Shown here piece after piece: positions 6,818 to 13,116 of a DNA stretch of 13,116 bases. Position 1 is the first letter of the stretch. Every line of letters begins with the position of its first letter. Source of the DNA: an uncultured Verrucomicrobiota bacterium (GTDB lineage: Bacteria > Verrucomicrobiota > Verrucomicrobiia > Limisphaerales > SXTU01); the NCBI GenBank assembly GCA_903863315.1, contig CAIPBN010000948.1:1-13116 (forward strand), in the 5' to 3' direction. Under the pieces are notes generated by a model that searched no databases, was not told where the DNA came from, and saw nothing but the letters and a program-made list of their open reading frames with translations. A program made the translations under genes and the position numbers.

Positions 6818-7351
6818 TTACTTCGCGGCGAGGGCGGTCTCGATGGCCTTGATGACCTCCGGCGCGTCCGGCGCGGTGCGCGGCTCGAAGCGCGCGATGA
6901 CCTTGCCATCACGGCCCACGAGGAACTTGCCGAAGTTCCAGCCGATGTCCTTGCCGCCCTCGCCGATGAGCGTCTTGTAGAGCGGGTGGCGGTTCGGGCC
7001 GTTGACCTCCAGCTTGTCGAACATCGGGAAGGTCACGTTGTATTTCGTGGAGCAGAACGAGAGGATTTCCTCGTTCGTGCCCGGCTCCTGCTTGCCAAAC
7101 TGGTTGCAGGGGAAACCAGCGACGACGAGGCCCTTGTCCTTGTATTTGCCGTAGGTGGCTTCGAGGGCCTTGTATTGACCGGTGAGGCCGCACTTGGAGG
7201 CGACGTTGACGACGAGGATGACTTTGCCGGAGAAAGCCTTCAGCGAGGTTTCCTTGCCTTTGATGTCCTTGACCGGCGCGTCATAGACGGACGCGGCGGT
7301 GAGCACGGAGGCGGTGAGCATAAGCGAGGCGAGCAGAGCGGTGAGTTTCAT
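6818..7351 (-). CDS. Exported glutathione-peroxidase-family thiol peroxidase
   Basis: A 177-residue member of the glutathione peroxidase family with an N-terminal signal peptide (about 1-20, MKLTALLASLMLTASVLTAA), implying action outside the cytoplasm. Catalytic features: peroxidatic Cys54 (not selenocysteine) in NVASKCGLTGQY; Gln88 in FPCNQFGKQEPGTNEE; and Trp138-Asn139 in WNFGKFLV. Cys100 in ILSFCSTKYNVTFPMF lies where thioredoxin-dependent plant and insect enzymes carry their resolving Cys, so a thioredoxin-like reductant is more likely than glutathione. It would reduce hydrogen peroxide or lipid hydroperoxides. It lies between two paralogous DUF1080 genes, 61 bp ahead of one and 171 bp after the other, with a long stem-loop in the larger gap. 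No Shine-Dalgarno motif; a palindromic GTTTAAAC lies 12 bp before the ATG. Confidence 0.94.
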   Translation of the reverse strand: MKLTALLASLMLTASVLTAASVYDAPVKDIKGKETSLKAFSGKVILVVNVASKCGLTGQYKALEATYGKYKDKGLVVAGFPCNQFGKQEPGTNEEILSFCSTKYNVTFPMFDKLEVNGPNRHPLYKTLIGEGGKDIGWNFGKFLVGRDGKVIARFEPRTAPDAPEVIKAIETALAAK

Positions 7352-7422
7352 GGCGAATGTGTTGTTTAAACGAACGAGCTACCGACGAGCCGCTTGTGAC
7401 CGGGATTCAGCCGGAAGGAATC

Positions 7423-7503
7423 GCCACAAAGAGGCACAGAAGGCACAAAGATGAACCGGGGTTGAGTTCCCTACGCCTTGCGCCTTCTGCGCCTCCTCGT
7501 GGC
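7423..7503 (-). repeat. Long imperfect palindrome / stem-loop between DUF1080 copy B and the peroxidase gene
   Basis: Positions 7423-7450 pair with 7476-7503 to give a 28-bp stem around a 25-nt loop. 23 positions are Watson-Crick. The other five (7428/7498, 7430/7496, 7436/7490, 7445/7481, 7449/7477) are all A-C on the plus strand, so they become U-G wobble pairs in RNA read from the minus strand, the direction of the flanking genes. The stem begins 19 bp after the DUF1080 copy B stop and ends 71 bp before the peroxidase start. No U-tract follows, so it is not a classical terminator. The arms, of the type CACAAAGAGGCACAGAAGG, resemble extragenic repeats I recall in several environmental bacteria. 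Only one copy is in this window. Confidence 0.85.
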
Positions 7504-7522
7504 AAAAGCCCTGCTTAGCAGC

Positions 7523-8500
7523 TCACTTTGCCGGCAGCCACCAGATGTTCCGGTAGAAGATGGGGTTGCCGTGGTCTTGAAGCTGAATGGGGCCGGGCGT
7601 CGGGCCTTCCTTGAGACCGGCGGCGGTGGTGGCGCTGTTGACCGGAGCCTTGTCGTGGATCAGCACCCCGTTGTGCTTCACGGTGAGCGTGGCGTCCTTG
7701 GTCTTCATCCCGGCGGCGTCGAACTGCGCCTCGGTGAACTCGATGTCGTAGGTCTGCCAGGTGAGCGCGGGGAGGCACATGTTCACGGCGGGGCGGTGCT
7801 TGGAGTAGATGCCGCCGCACTCGTTGTTCTCACCCTTGAGGCCGAAGCTGTCGAGCACCTGCACCTCGTAGCGGTCTTGGAGATAAACGCCGGAGTTGCC
7901 GCGGTCCTGCCCGCGCCCGAGGGGCTTGAAGGGCAGGAAGAACTCAATGTGCAACGTGCCGCTCTGAATCATATCCTTCGATTTCGTGCCGCAACGGAGC
8001 AGCTTGCGGTCGTCCAGCTTGCCGTTCTGCCAGCCGTCGGCGCTGGAGCCATCGAAGAGCACTTTCGCACCGGCGGGCGGCTTGGCGAGGAGCGTCGGGC
8101 TTTGGCGGAAGACTTTGATGAGCTTGAAGGCTTTGCCCGCCGCGTCCGTGCCGGTGAGGAGTCCGCCGGCAACGGTGCCAGTCACCTTGCCATCGGCGCT
8201 CTTGAAGGCGGCCTTGGTGCCGTCGAGCACGCCCTCGACTTCGGTCTTCGCGGACTTGTCCCAGCCCGCGCCCGGCAAACCGCCCGCGTGCAACACGAGG
8301 CGGAATTTGCTGTCGCCCAAAGCGATGACCTGCGCGCCGAGGCCGGCATCGGCGTATTCGCCCTGCAACTCGTAGTCGGGACCGGCGGCGCGCGCCTCGG
8401 CCTCGGTGAGGTAAGCGGCGGGCTTGGGTTTCGGGGCGTCGGCGGCAAGGCCAAGGGAAGCCGTGAGGAGAAGAGAAAGAATGATGAGGTTAGTTTTCAT
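7523..8500 (-). CDS. Exported DUF1080 protein (3-keto-disaccharide hydrolase family), copy B
   Basis: A 325-residue secreted paralogue of the gene at 5788-6756. A signal peptide (about 1-19, MKTNLIILSLLLTASLGLA) precedes the same two-part layout. The N-terminal PVC-type module (about 28-138) has DYELQGEYAD, GAQVIALG and GGLPGAGWD; the DUF1080 domain (about 143-325) has LFDG, NSGVYLQDRYEVQVLDS, ECGGIY, WQTYDIEF and GNPIFYRNIWWL. Over 93 residues of the DUF1080 core (FKPLGRG to IHD) hand alignment gives 73 identities with copy A. The two differ most just before this core and in a Thr/Ala-rich loop near 288-300. The ATG at 8500 is preferred over an upstream TTG at 8521 because it begins the signal peptide. 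It follows the DUF6797 gene by 60 bp, probably as one transcript. Hydrolysis of 3-keto-glycosides is a family-level inference. Confidence 0.92.
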   Translation of the reverse strand: MKTNLIILSLLLTASLGLAADAPKPKPAAYLTEAEARAAGPDYELQGEYADAGLGAQVIALGDSKFRLVLHAGGLPGAGWDKSAKTEVEGVLDGTKAAFKSADGKVTGTVAGGLLTGTDAAGKAFKLIKVFRQSPTLLAKPPAGAKVLFDGSSADGWQNGKLDDRKLLRCGTKSKDMIQSGTLHIEFFLPFKPLGRGQDRGNSGVYLQDRYEVQVLDSFGLKGENNECGGIYSKHRPAVNMCLPALTWQTYDIEFTEAQFDAAGMKTKDATLTVKHNGVLIHDKAPVNSATTAAGLKEGPTPGPIQLQDHGNPIFYRNIWWLPAK

Positions 8501-8560
8501 TGAGTTGGTTGGTAGCGGCAACCTTCAGTTGGCGAATCAAGCGCAGGCTGAACGCTGCGA

Positions 8561-10828
8561 CTACGGTTGCTTTGCGGTGAGTTTATGAACGGTGCTGAAA
8601 ATCTCCTGGCTCACCGGCGATCCGTCGGCCGCCTTGAGGTTGAATTTCACCTTCATCTGCATCACCGGCTTCATGTCGGGGATTTCGAGGAAGACGGTCT
8701 TCTTGTCCGGCGCGATGCGGACGGCGGTGACTTCGAGCTTCTCGTGGCCTTCCTTCTTGGTGGCCACGTCGCTGTATTCCTTCGAACCGTAGCCGGCGGA
8801 GTAGATGTAGTTCCAACGCTCCACGGCCCAGTTCGCGGCGTCCGCGGCGGAGGCGGTGTCCAGCGCGCGGGTGAAGGTGATGGTCAGGCCGGTCTTCGTA
8901 GCGGAAAGCGTGTGCGGCATGTCCACGGGCTTGCCGGTGTAGCGGACGCGGGTGAACGCGCCGTCGCGGGTGCCGCGCGTCTGCCAGCCGCGCAGGCCGG
9001 TGAGGTAAAGCTGGCCGTCCTTGGGGTTGAAGCGTCCGCGCATCGTGCCGCTGGGGAACTTCAGCGGGAAGGGCGTCATGCCGGCCTGCACCTGGCCGTC
9101 CACTTCCTCGGTCATCACGTGGAAGAGCGTGCCCATACCGTAGCTGGTGAAGAGGAGATGGTTCTCGAACGGCCCCCATTGCTTGCTCGTGACCCAGGTC
9201 TGGCCGCCGCTGGAATTGTCCTGCGACTTGGGCAGCCAGCAGATGGGCTGGTCGTAGTCGTTGAGCTTGTCCTCGGGCGGGGCCTTGCCGTGGGCGCTCT
9301 GGCGCATGCCGTAGAAGCCGCCGGGGCGGATGAGGTTGAGCTTGCTGGCGGGCATATAGTGGCCCTCGTTGTCGCTGACCGTGAGCCAGCCGTTCGGGCC
9401 GAGGCCGCTGCCGTTCGGAGCGCGCAGCCCAGTGGCGATGACCTCCAGTTTCGAGCCGTCCTTGCTGATTTTTATCATCGTGCCTTGATGCGGCGACTGC
9501 ACCTGCGGCGGCCAGGGCGCGCCCTTGCCGTAGAAGAAATTCCCGGCAGCATCGGTGTGCAGGTCGAGGCAGAACTCGTGGTAGTTCGGCGTCACGACGG
9601 TGTCGTTGTTGAAGCACTCGTAGAAGTCCGCTTCGCCGTCGCCATTCAGGTCGTGTAGGCGAGTGAGCTGGTCGCGGCAGGTGACGTAAATCTGGCCGTC
9701 CACGACCTTCAGCCCAAGGGGCTGGAACATGCCGGTGGCGAACCGCTTCCAAGTCAGCTTGCCCTGCGGGTCGTTGAGGCCACCGACAATCCAGACATCG
9801 CCATGGAAGCACGCCACGGCAGCGCGGCCATCCGGCAGGAAGTCGAAGCCGCCGAAGAAGGTTTTGGAATTCCACGGGTTCGGCACGGGCGGCGTGAGGT
9901 CGTCCACGACATAAGGGCCGTCGGTGGTGCCGGGCACCGCCTGCGTCACGACGGGTTCTGTCCAGCGGCCCGTCGCGCCCTTGGTAAGGGCGGCGAGGCT
10001 GGGGAGCTTGGCGACACTGCTTAACGCGGCTTCCACGGGGGCGATGTCCGCTTTCGCACCCTTCCACAGCGCGATGCGGAAGGTCTGCTTGCCGGCGGGA
10101 ATTTTCGCGAGCACGCGGCCGTTGGCGTTCTCCAGCGTGACGCCGTTGCCGCCTTGCACCGCGATGGCGATCGACTGCGCGGGTTCATTCCCAACGGCTG
10201 GCAAATCGAGCGTGAGCTTCGGCCCTGCCGCGCCGCCCGCCGGCACCGCGTCGCACACGACCAACGTCTGCGGCGTCTTGCTGTCCAGCTCGATGGTGCG
10301 CGTGACGACATTCGCCTCGCCGACCTTCTCCAGACCCGGCATCTCCAGCACCTCGACGGTGCCGACGGTGTATTTGAGCACCACGTTCCAGCCGTTGAGA
10401 TAAAGGCCGCGATACTTGGCCCACTCGGTCGGGAGGCGGCCCTGCTTGTTCGTGCGCTCGTCGTCGAGCTTGCCGTCCTTCGCCCAGCCGGGGCCGACCT
10501 GCGTGCCGAAGAGCGGCTTACCCATGACCTCGGGTGGCTGCGGGTGGACAATCTCCACCTGGCTCTTCCCGAACTTGAGATAGTCGCCCGCCCACGCCAC
10601 CGAGACGCGCATCAGGTCGGTGTCGTAGCACACATGCACGTCGCGGTTCGCGCCCACCGAGACGACCACGCCCTTCATGGCGAAGTTGTTGGCGGCGGGG
10701 AACGCGCTCTTGATGGTGCCGGTGAAGTAAGGTCCGCGCTCAATGCCGTCGAGCGTGTTGCCCGCTGGCGCGGCGGACACGGAGACGGCGAGGGCGAGCA
10801 GGGCGGAAGCTACGACAAACTGTTTCAT
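8561..10828 (-). CDS. Exported DUF6797-type beta-propeller protein (PVC sugar-dehydrogenase-like), copy 1
   Basis: A 755-residue secreted protein with a signal peptide (1-20, MKQFVVASALLALAVSVSAA). The N-terminal half (about 23-290) looks like the DUF6797 region of PVC proteins, with GPYFTG, VCYDTDLMR and WAKYRGLYLNG. The middle (about 305-632) is a propeller related to sorbosone/aldose dehydrogenase-like proteins: PNPWNSKTFFGG, FHGDVWIVGGL, HEFCLDL, ATGLRAPNG, GGFYGMR and GLRGWQTRGTRDG. An EF-hand-type loop DLNGDGEADFYE lies at 393-404. The C-terminus (about 640-755) looks like an Ig-like beta domain. No CxxCH haem motif is present, although relatives in this group are often fused to cytochrome c. 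Family placement is from memory of these motifs; no reaction can be assigned. It lies 66 bp after its tandem paralogue and 60 bp before DUF1080 copy B. Confidence 0.85.
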   Translation of the reverse strand: MKQFVVASALLALAVSVSAAPAGNTLDGIERGPYFTGTIKSAFPAANNFAMKGVVVSVGANRDVHVCYDTDLMRVSVAWAGDYLKFGKSQVEIVHPQPPEVMGKPLFGTQVGPGWAKDGKLDDERTNKQGRLPTEWAKYRGLYLNGWNVVLKYTVGTVEVLEMPGLEKVGEANVVTRTIELDSKTPQTLVVCDAVPAGGAAGPKLTLDLPAVGNEPAQSIAIAVQGGNGVTLENANGRVLAKIPAGKQTFRIALWKGAKADIAPVEAALSSVAKLPSLAALTKGATGRWTEPVVTQAVPGTTDGPYVVDDLTPPVPNPWNSKTFFGGFDFLPDGRAAVACFHGDVWIVGGLNDPQGKLTWKRFATGMFQPLGLKVVDGQIYVTCRDQLTRLHDLNGDGEADFYECFNNDTVVTPNYHEFCLDLHTDAAGNFFYGKGAPWPPQVQSPHQGTMIKISKDGSKLEVIATGLRAPNGSGLGPNGWLTVSDNEGHYMPASKLNLIRPGGFYGMRQSAHGKAPPEDKLNDYDQPICWLPKSQDNSSGGQTWVTSKQWGPFENHLLFTSYGMGTLFHVMTEEVDGQVQAGMTPFPLKFPSGTMRGRFNPKDGQLYLTGLRGWQTRGTRDGAFTRVRYTGKPVDMPHTLSATKTGLTITFTRALDTASAADAANWAVERWNYIYSAGYGSKEYSDVATKKEGHEKLEVTAVRIAPDKKTVFLEIPDMKPVMQMKVKFNLKAADGSPVSQEIFSTVHKLTAKQP

Positions 10829-10894
10829 GGAGAAGAGGCTGGCTGGAATCGATACGGATGAGATGAAGCCGGAGGCTGGAAGCCGCGCTGACGG

Positions 10895-13116
10895 TTACTT
10901 GGCGGCGACTTTGTGAATGGTATTGTAAATGTCCGCCGCCACGTTCTGGCCGTCGGCGGACTTCACGTTGAACCTAATCCGCATCTGCATCGCCGGAGTC
11001 AGTTCGGAGATTTTGAGCGTGACACTCTTCTTGTCCGCGCTGAGCTCGACACCGGTCACTTCCAGCTTGTCGTGCTGCTTGACCTTCGGGTCCTTGGTGG
11101 AGACTTCCGGCGAGCCGTAGCCAGCGGAGTAGATGTAGTTCCACATCTCGACGTTCCAGTTGCCCGCGTCCTTCGCGCTGGCCTCGTCAAGCGGTGTGGT
11201 GAAGGTGATGCGCACGCCGGCCTTCGAGACGTGCAGCGCCTGCGGCATCCGCACCGGCTCGCCGGTGTAGCGCACCCGGCTGAACCCGCCGTCGCGCACG
11301 CCCGCCGTCTGCCAGCCGCGCAGGCCGGTGGTGTAGAGCTGGCCATCCTTGGGGTTGAAGCGACCGCGCATCGTGCCGCTGGGGAACTTCAGCGGGAACT
11401 GCACCATGCCCGCCTGCACCACGCCGTCCACCTCCTGCGGCATGACGGAGAAGAGCGTGCCCTTGCCGTAGCTCATGAAGAGGAGCTGGCCGTTGAGCGG
11501 CCCCCACTTCGGGCTCTCGACCCACACCTGCCCGCCGCTGGAATTGTCCATGTTCATGGGCAGCCAGCACATCGGCTGGTCGTAGGCGTGGATATTGTCG
11601 TCCGGCGGAGCCTTGCCGTGCGCGGCCTGGCGCATCCCGTAGAAGCCGCCGTCGCGGATGAGGTTCAGCTTGCTGGAGGGCATGTAGTGGCCTTGGTTGT
11701 CGCTCACGGTGATCCAGCCGTTCGGCCCGATGCCCATGCCGTTGGGCGCACGCAGGCCAGTGGCAATCACGTCGAGCTTCGCGCCATCTTTGGAGACCTT
11801 GAGCATCGTGCCTTGGTGCGGGGACTGAACCGTGGGCGGCCACGGTGCGCCCTTGGCGAAGTAGAAGTTGCCCGCCTTGTCGGTGTCGAGGCCGAGGCAG
11901 AACTCGTGGTAGTTCGCGGTGACGAAGGTGTCGTTGTTGAAGTTCTCGTAGAAGTCCGCCTCGCCGTCGCCGTTCAAGTCATGCAGGCGCGTAATCTGGT
12001 CGCGGCCCGTGATGTAAACCTTCCCGTCCACAAGCTTCGTGCCGAGCGGCTGGAAGAGGCCGGAGGCAAAGCGCTTCCAAGTAATCTTCTCCAGCTTATC
12101 GTCGAGCCCGCTGACGAGCCACACGTCGCCGTGAAAGGTGCAAACCGCCGCGCGGCCGTCGGTGAAGAAGTCGTGCCCGCCGAAGTAGGTCTTGGCGTTC
12201 CACGGGTTCGGCGTCGGCTCGGTGATGTGGTCCACGACGTAGGGGCCGGCATTGGTGCCGAGCGCGCCCTTGGTGACGACGGCGGGCCACTGGGCGGGGC
12301 CGCCTTTGGTGAGGGCGGTGAGGTCTACGAGCTTCTTGGTTGTCGCCGCGGCAACGCGCCGCTTCTCCGCCGCGTCAGCATAGCGCGCGAAGTCGGCGGA
12401 GTTGCCCGTCCAGTAGGCGAGTTTCGTGCCCATCAAGGGCGGCTTGGGGGAGAAAACCACACCTGCGTTGTCGGCCTGCATTTCCAGAGTGCCAGAACCT
12501 TCGAGCAACGTGACAGCCGTGACCATCCCGTTGGTGCCCTCGACGCCGAAGGACAACTTCTCCCGCACCGGCTTCCCCCCGCCGAAGCTGGTGACGAGCA
12601 ACTGCATGCGCTCAGCCTTAGCCGGCTGAATCGTGCGCGTGAGCACGCCGAAGCCGCCCTCCACGACTTCGTAGCCCGGCAGTTCCAGCACACCGAAATC
12701 GCCCACGGTGTAAGACAGCACGACTTGGTCCCCATGCACATACAAGCCGCGATACTTCGCCCAATCTCTGGGAAGCGGCCCCTGCTGATTCGTGCGCGGG
12801 TCGGTGAAGGCATCGCGCTGGCTCCCGGGCTTGGCCCAGCCGGGACCAATCTTGGTCTCGAACGTGAGCTTGCCCTTAATCTTCGGCGGCGGCGGCCACT
12901 CGATGCGCTCCTGAGTCTTGCCGAATTCGAGGAAGTCCCCGGACCAGCCCAGCGCGCAGCGCAGCGTGTCGGTGTCGTAGCAGAGGTAGTGGTCCTTGTT
13001 CGGCCCGACGGTCACGACGATGCCCTTGCCGGCGGCAAGCTGTTTGCCGTCGCTGGACATGATGGTGCCGGAGAAGAACGGGCCGCGCAGGATGCCGTCA
13101 GCAGAGTTGCCCGCCG
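10895..13116 (-). CDS. DUF6797-type beta-propeller protein, copy 2 (N-terminus cut by right edge)
   Basis: The tandem paralogue of the gene at 8561-10828. The frame stays open to 13116. Its first visible residues, AGNSADGILRGPFFSGTI, align with residues 22-39 of copy 1, so only about 20 residues (presumably the signal peptide) lie beyond the edge. The Met at 13060 is therefore an internal residue, not the start. About 739 residues are visible with the same order: DUF6797-like region, propeller (PNPWNAKTYFGG, FHGDVWLVSGL, GLRGWQTAGVRDG), the same EF-hand-type DLNGDGEADFYE loop (codons at 11945-11980) and the C-terminal beta domain ending NTIHKVAAK. In 158 residues around that loop, hand alignment gives 127 identities with copy 1. 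The N-terminal half is more diverged. No CxxCH motif is present. Function is unknown; a role in envelope carbohydrate processing is inferred from relatives and neighbours. Confidence 0.85.
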   Translation of the reverse strand, partial: AGNSADGILRGPFFSGTIMSSDGKQLAAGKGIVVTVGPNKDHYLCYDTDTLRCALGWSGDFLEFGKTQERIEWPPPPKIKGKLTFETKIGPGWAKPGSQRDAFTDPRTNQQGPLPRDWAKYRGLYVHGDQVVLSYTVGDFGVLELPGYEVVEGGFGVLTRTIQPAKAERMQLLVTSFGGGKPVREKLSFGVEGTNGMVTAVTLLEGSGTLEMQADNAGVVFSPKPPLMGTKLAYWTGNSADFARYADAAEKRRVAAATTKKLVDLTALTKGGPAQWPAVVTKGALGTNAGPYVVDHITEPTPNPWNAKTYFGGHDFFTDGRAAVCTFHGDVWLVSGLDDKLEKITWKRFASGLFQPLGTKLVDGKVYITGRDQITRLHDLNGDGEADFYENFNNDTFVTANYHEFCLGLDTDKAGNFYFAKGAPWPPTVQSPHQGTMLKVSKDGAKLDVIATGLRAPNGMGIGPNGWITVSDNQGHYMPSSKLNLIRDGGFYGMRQAAHGKAPPDDNIHAYDQPMCWLPMNMDNSSGGQVWVESPKWGPLNGQLLFMSYGKGTLFSVMPQEVDGVVQAGMVQFPLKFPSGTMRGRFNPKDGQLYTTGLRGWQTAGVRDGGFSRVRYTGEPVRMPQALHVSKAGVRITFTTPLDEASAKDAGNWNVEMWNYIYSAGYGSPEVSTKDPKVKQHDKLEVTGVELSADKKSVTLKISELTPAMQMRIRFNVKSADGQNVAADIYNTIHKVAAK

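Noticed and set aside
6757..6912. N-terminal extension of DUF1080 copy A
   Set aside because: The 52 extra residues are Arg/Ser-rich and overlap the end of the peroxidase gene; the ATG at 6756 begins a normal signal peptide.
5788..8500. Composite transposon flanked by the two DUF1080 genes
   Set aside because: The copies are direct, diverged coding paralogues with no transposase or terminal repeats; simple gene duplication explains them.
8583..10067. 494-residue minus-strand frame inside DUF6797 copy 1
   Set aside because: It is an alternative frame of the same DNA, Arg/Pro/Gln-rich, while the 755-residue frame has a signal peptide and a close tandem paralogue.

Overview
The window is about 13 kb of GC-rich bacterial chromosome. 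All genes but one are on the minus strand. The gene content points to the PVC group, most likely Verrucomicrobiota: paired exported DUF1080 proteins, paired exported DUF6797-type beta-propeller proteins, and almost no Shine-Dalgarno motifs ahead of the starts. This placement is inferred from family distribution as I know it, not from a marker gene. No rRNA, tRNA, CRISPR array, transposase, integrase or phage gene is visible.

Left part (1-2.4 kb to 3.6 kb, minus strand) holds housekeeping and envelope genes. They are the start of a sigma-70 family sigma factor that runs off the left edge, the membrane zinc protease HtpX, uracil phosphoribosyltransferase Upp, and a short-form signal peptide peptidase SppA. 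sppA and upp lie 24 bp apart and probably form a transcription unit. Between upp and htpX are a promoter-like element, a stem-loop and a possible small ORF whose stop overlaps the htpX start.

Middle part (3.6-5.6 kb): the only plus-strand gene, divergent from sppA, encodes an exported six-bladed NHL propeller. It closely resembles the lyase half of the animal peptide-amidating enzyme (PAL), including its zinc and catalytic residues. It converges on a cytoplasmic classical SDR oxidoreductase.

Right part (5.8-13.1 kb, minus strand): in transcription order there is a DUF6797 propeller protein (cut by the right edge), a second DUF6797 propeller, a DUF1080 protein, a long stem-loop, an exported glutathione-peroxidase-like protein, and a second DUF1080 protein. 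All five carry, or in the truncated case presumably carry, a signal peptide, so the products should act in the periplasm or envelope. DUF1080 (PF06439) includes 3-keto-disaccharide/3-keto-glycoside hydrolases. The propellers resemble the sugar-dehydrogenase-like propellers of PVC bacteria. A periplasmic carbohydrate-processing cassette built by duplicating two gene families is therefore a reasonable but unproven reading.

The observations most worth following are the complete PAL-like active site in a stand-alone bacterial protein, the twin DUF6797/DUF1080 cassette with conserved EF-hand-type loops and no haem motif, and the 28-bp stem-loop at 7423-7503, whose five mismatches all become G-U pairs only in the RNA made in the direction of the flanking genes. 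I see no clearly new defence or mobile system here.
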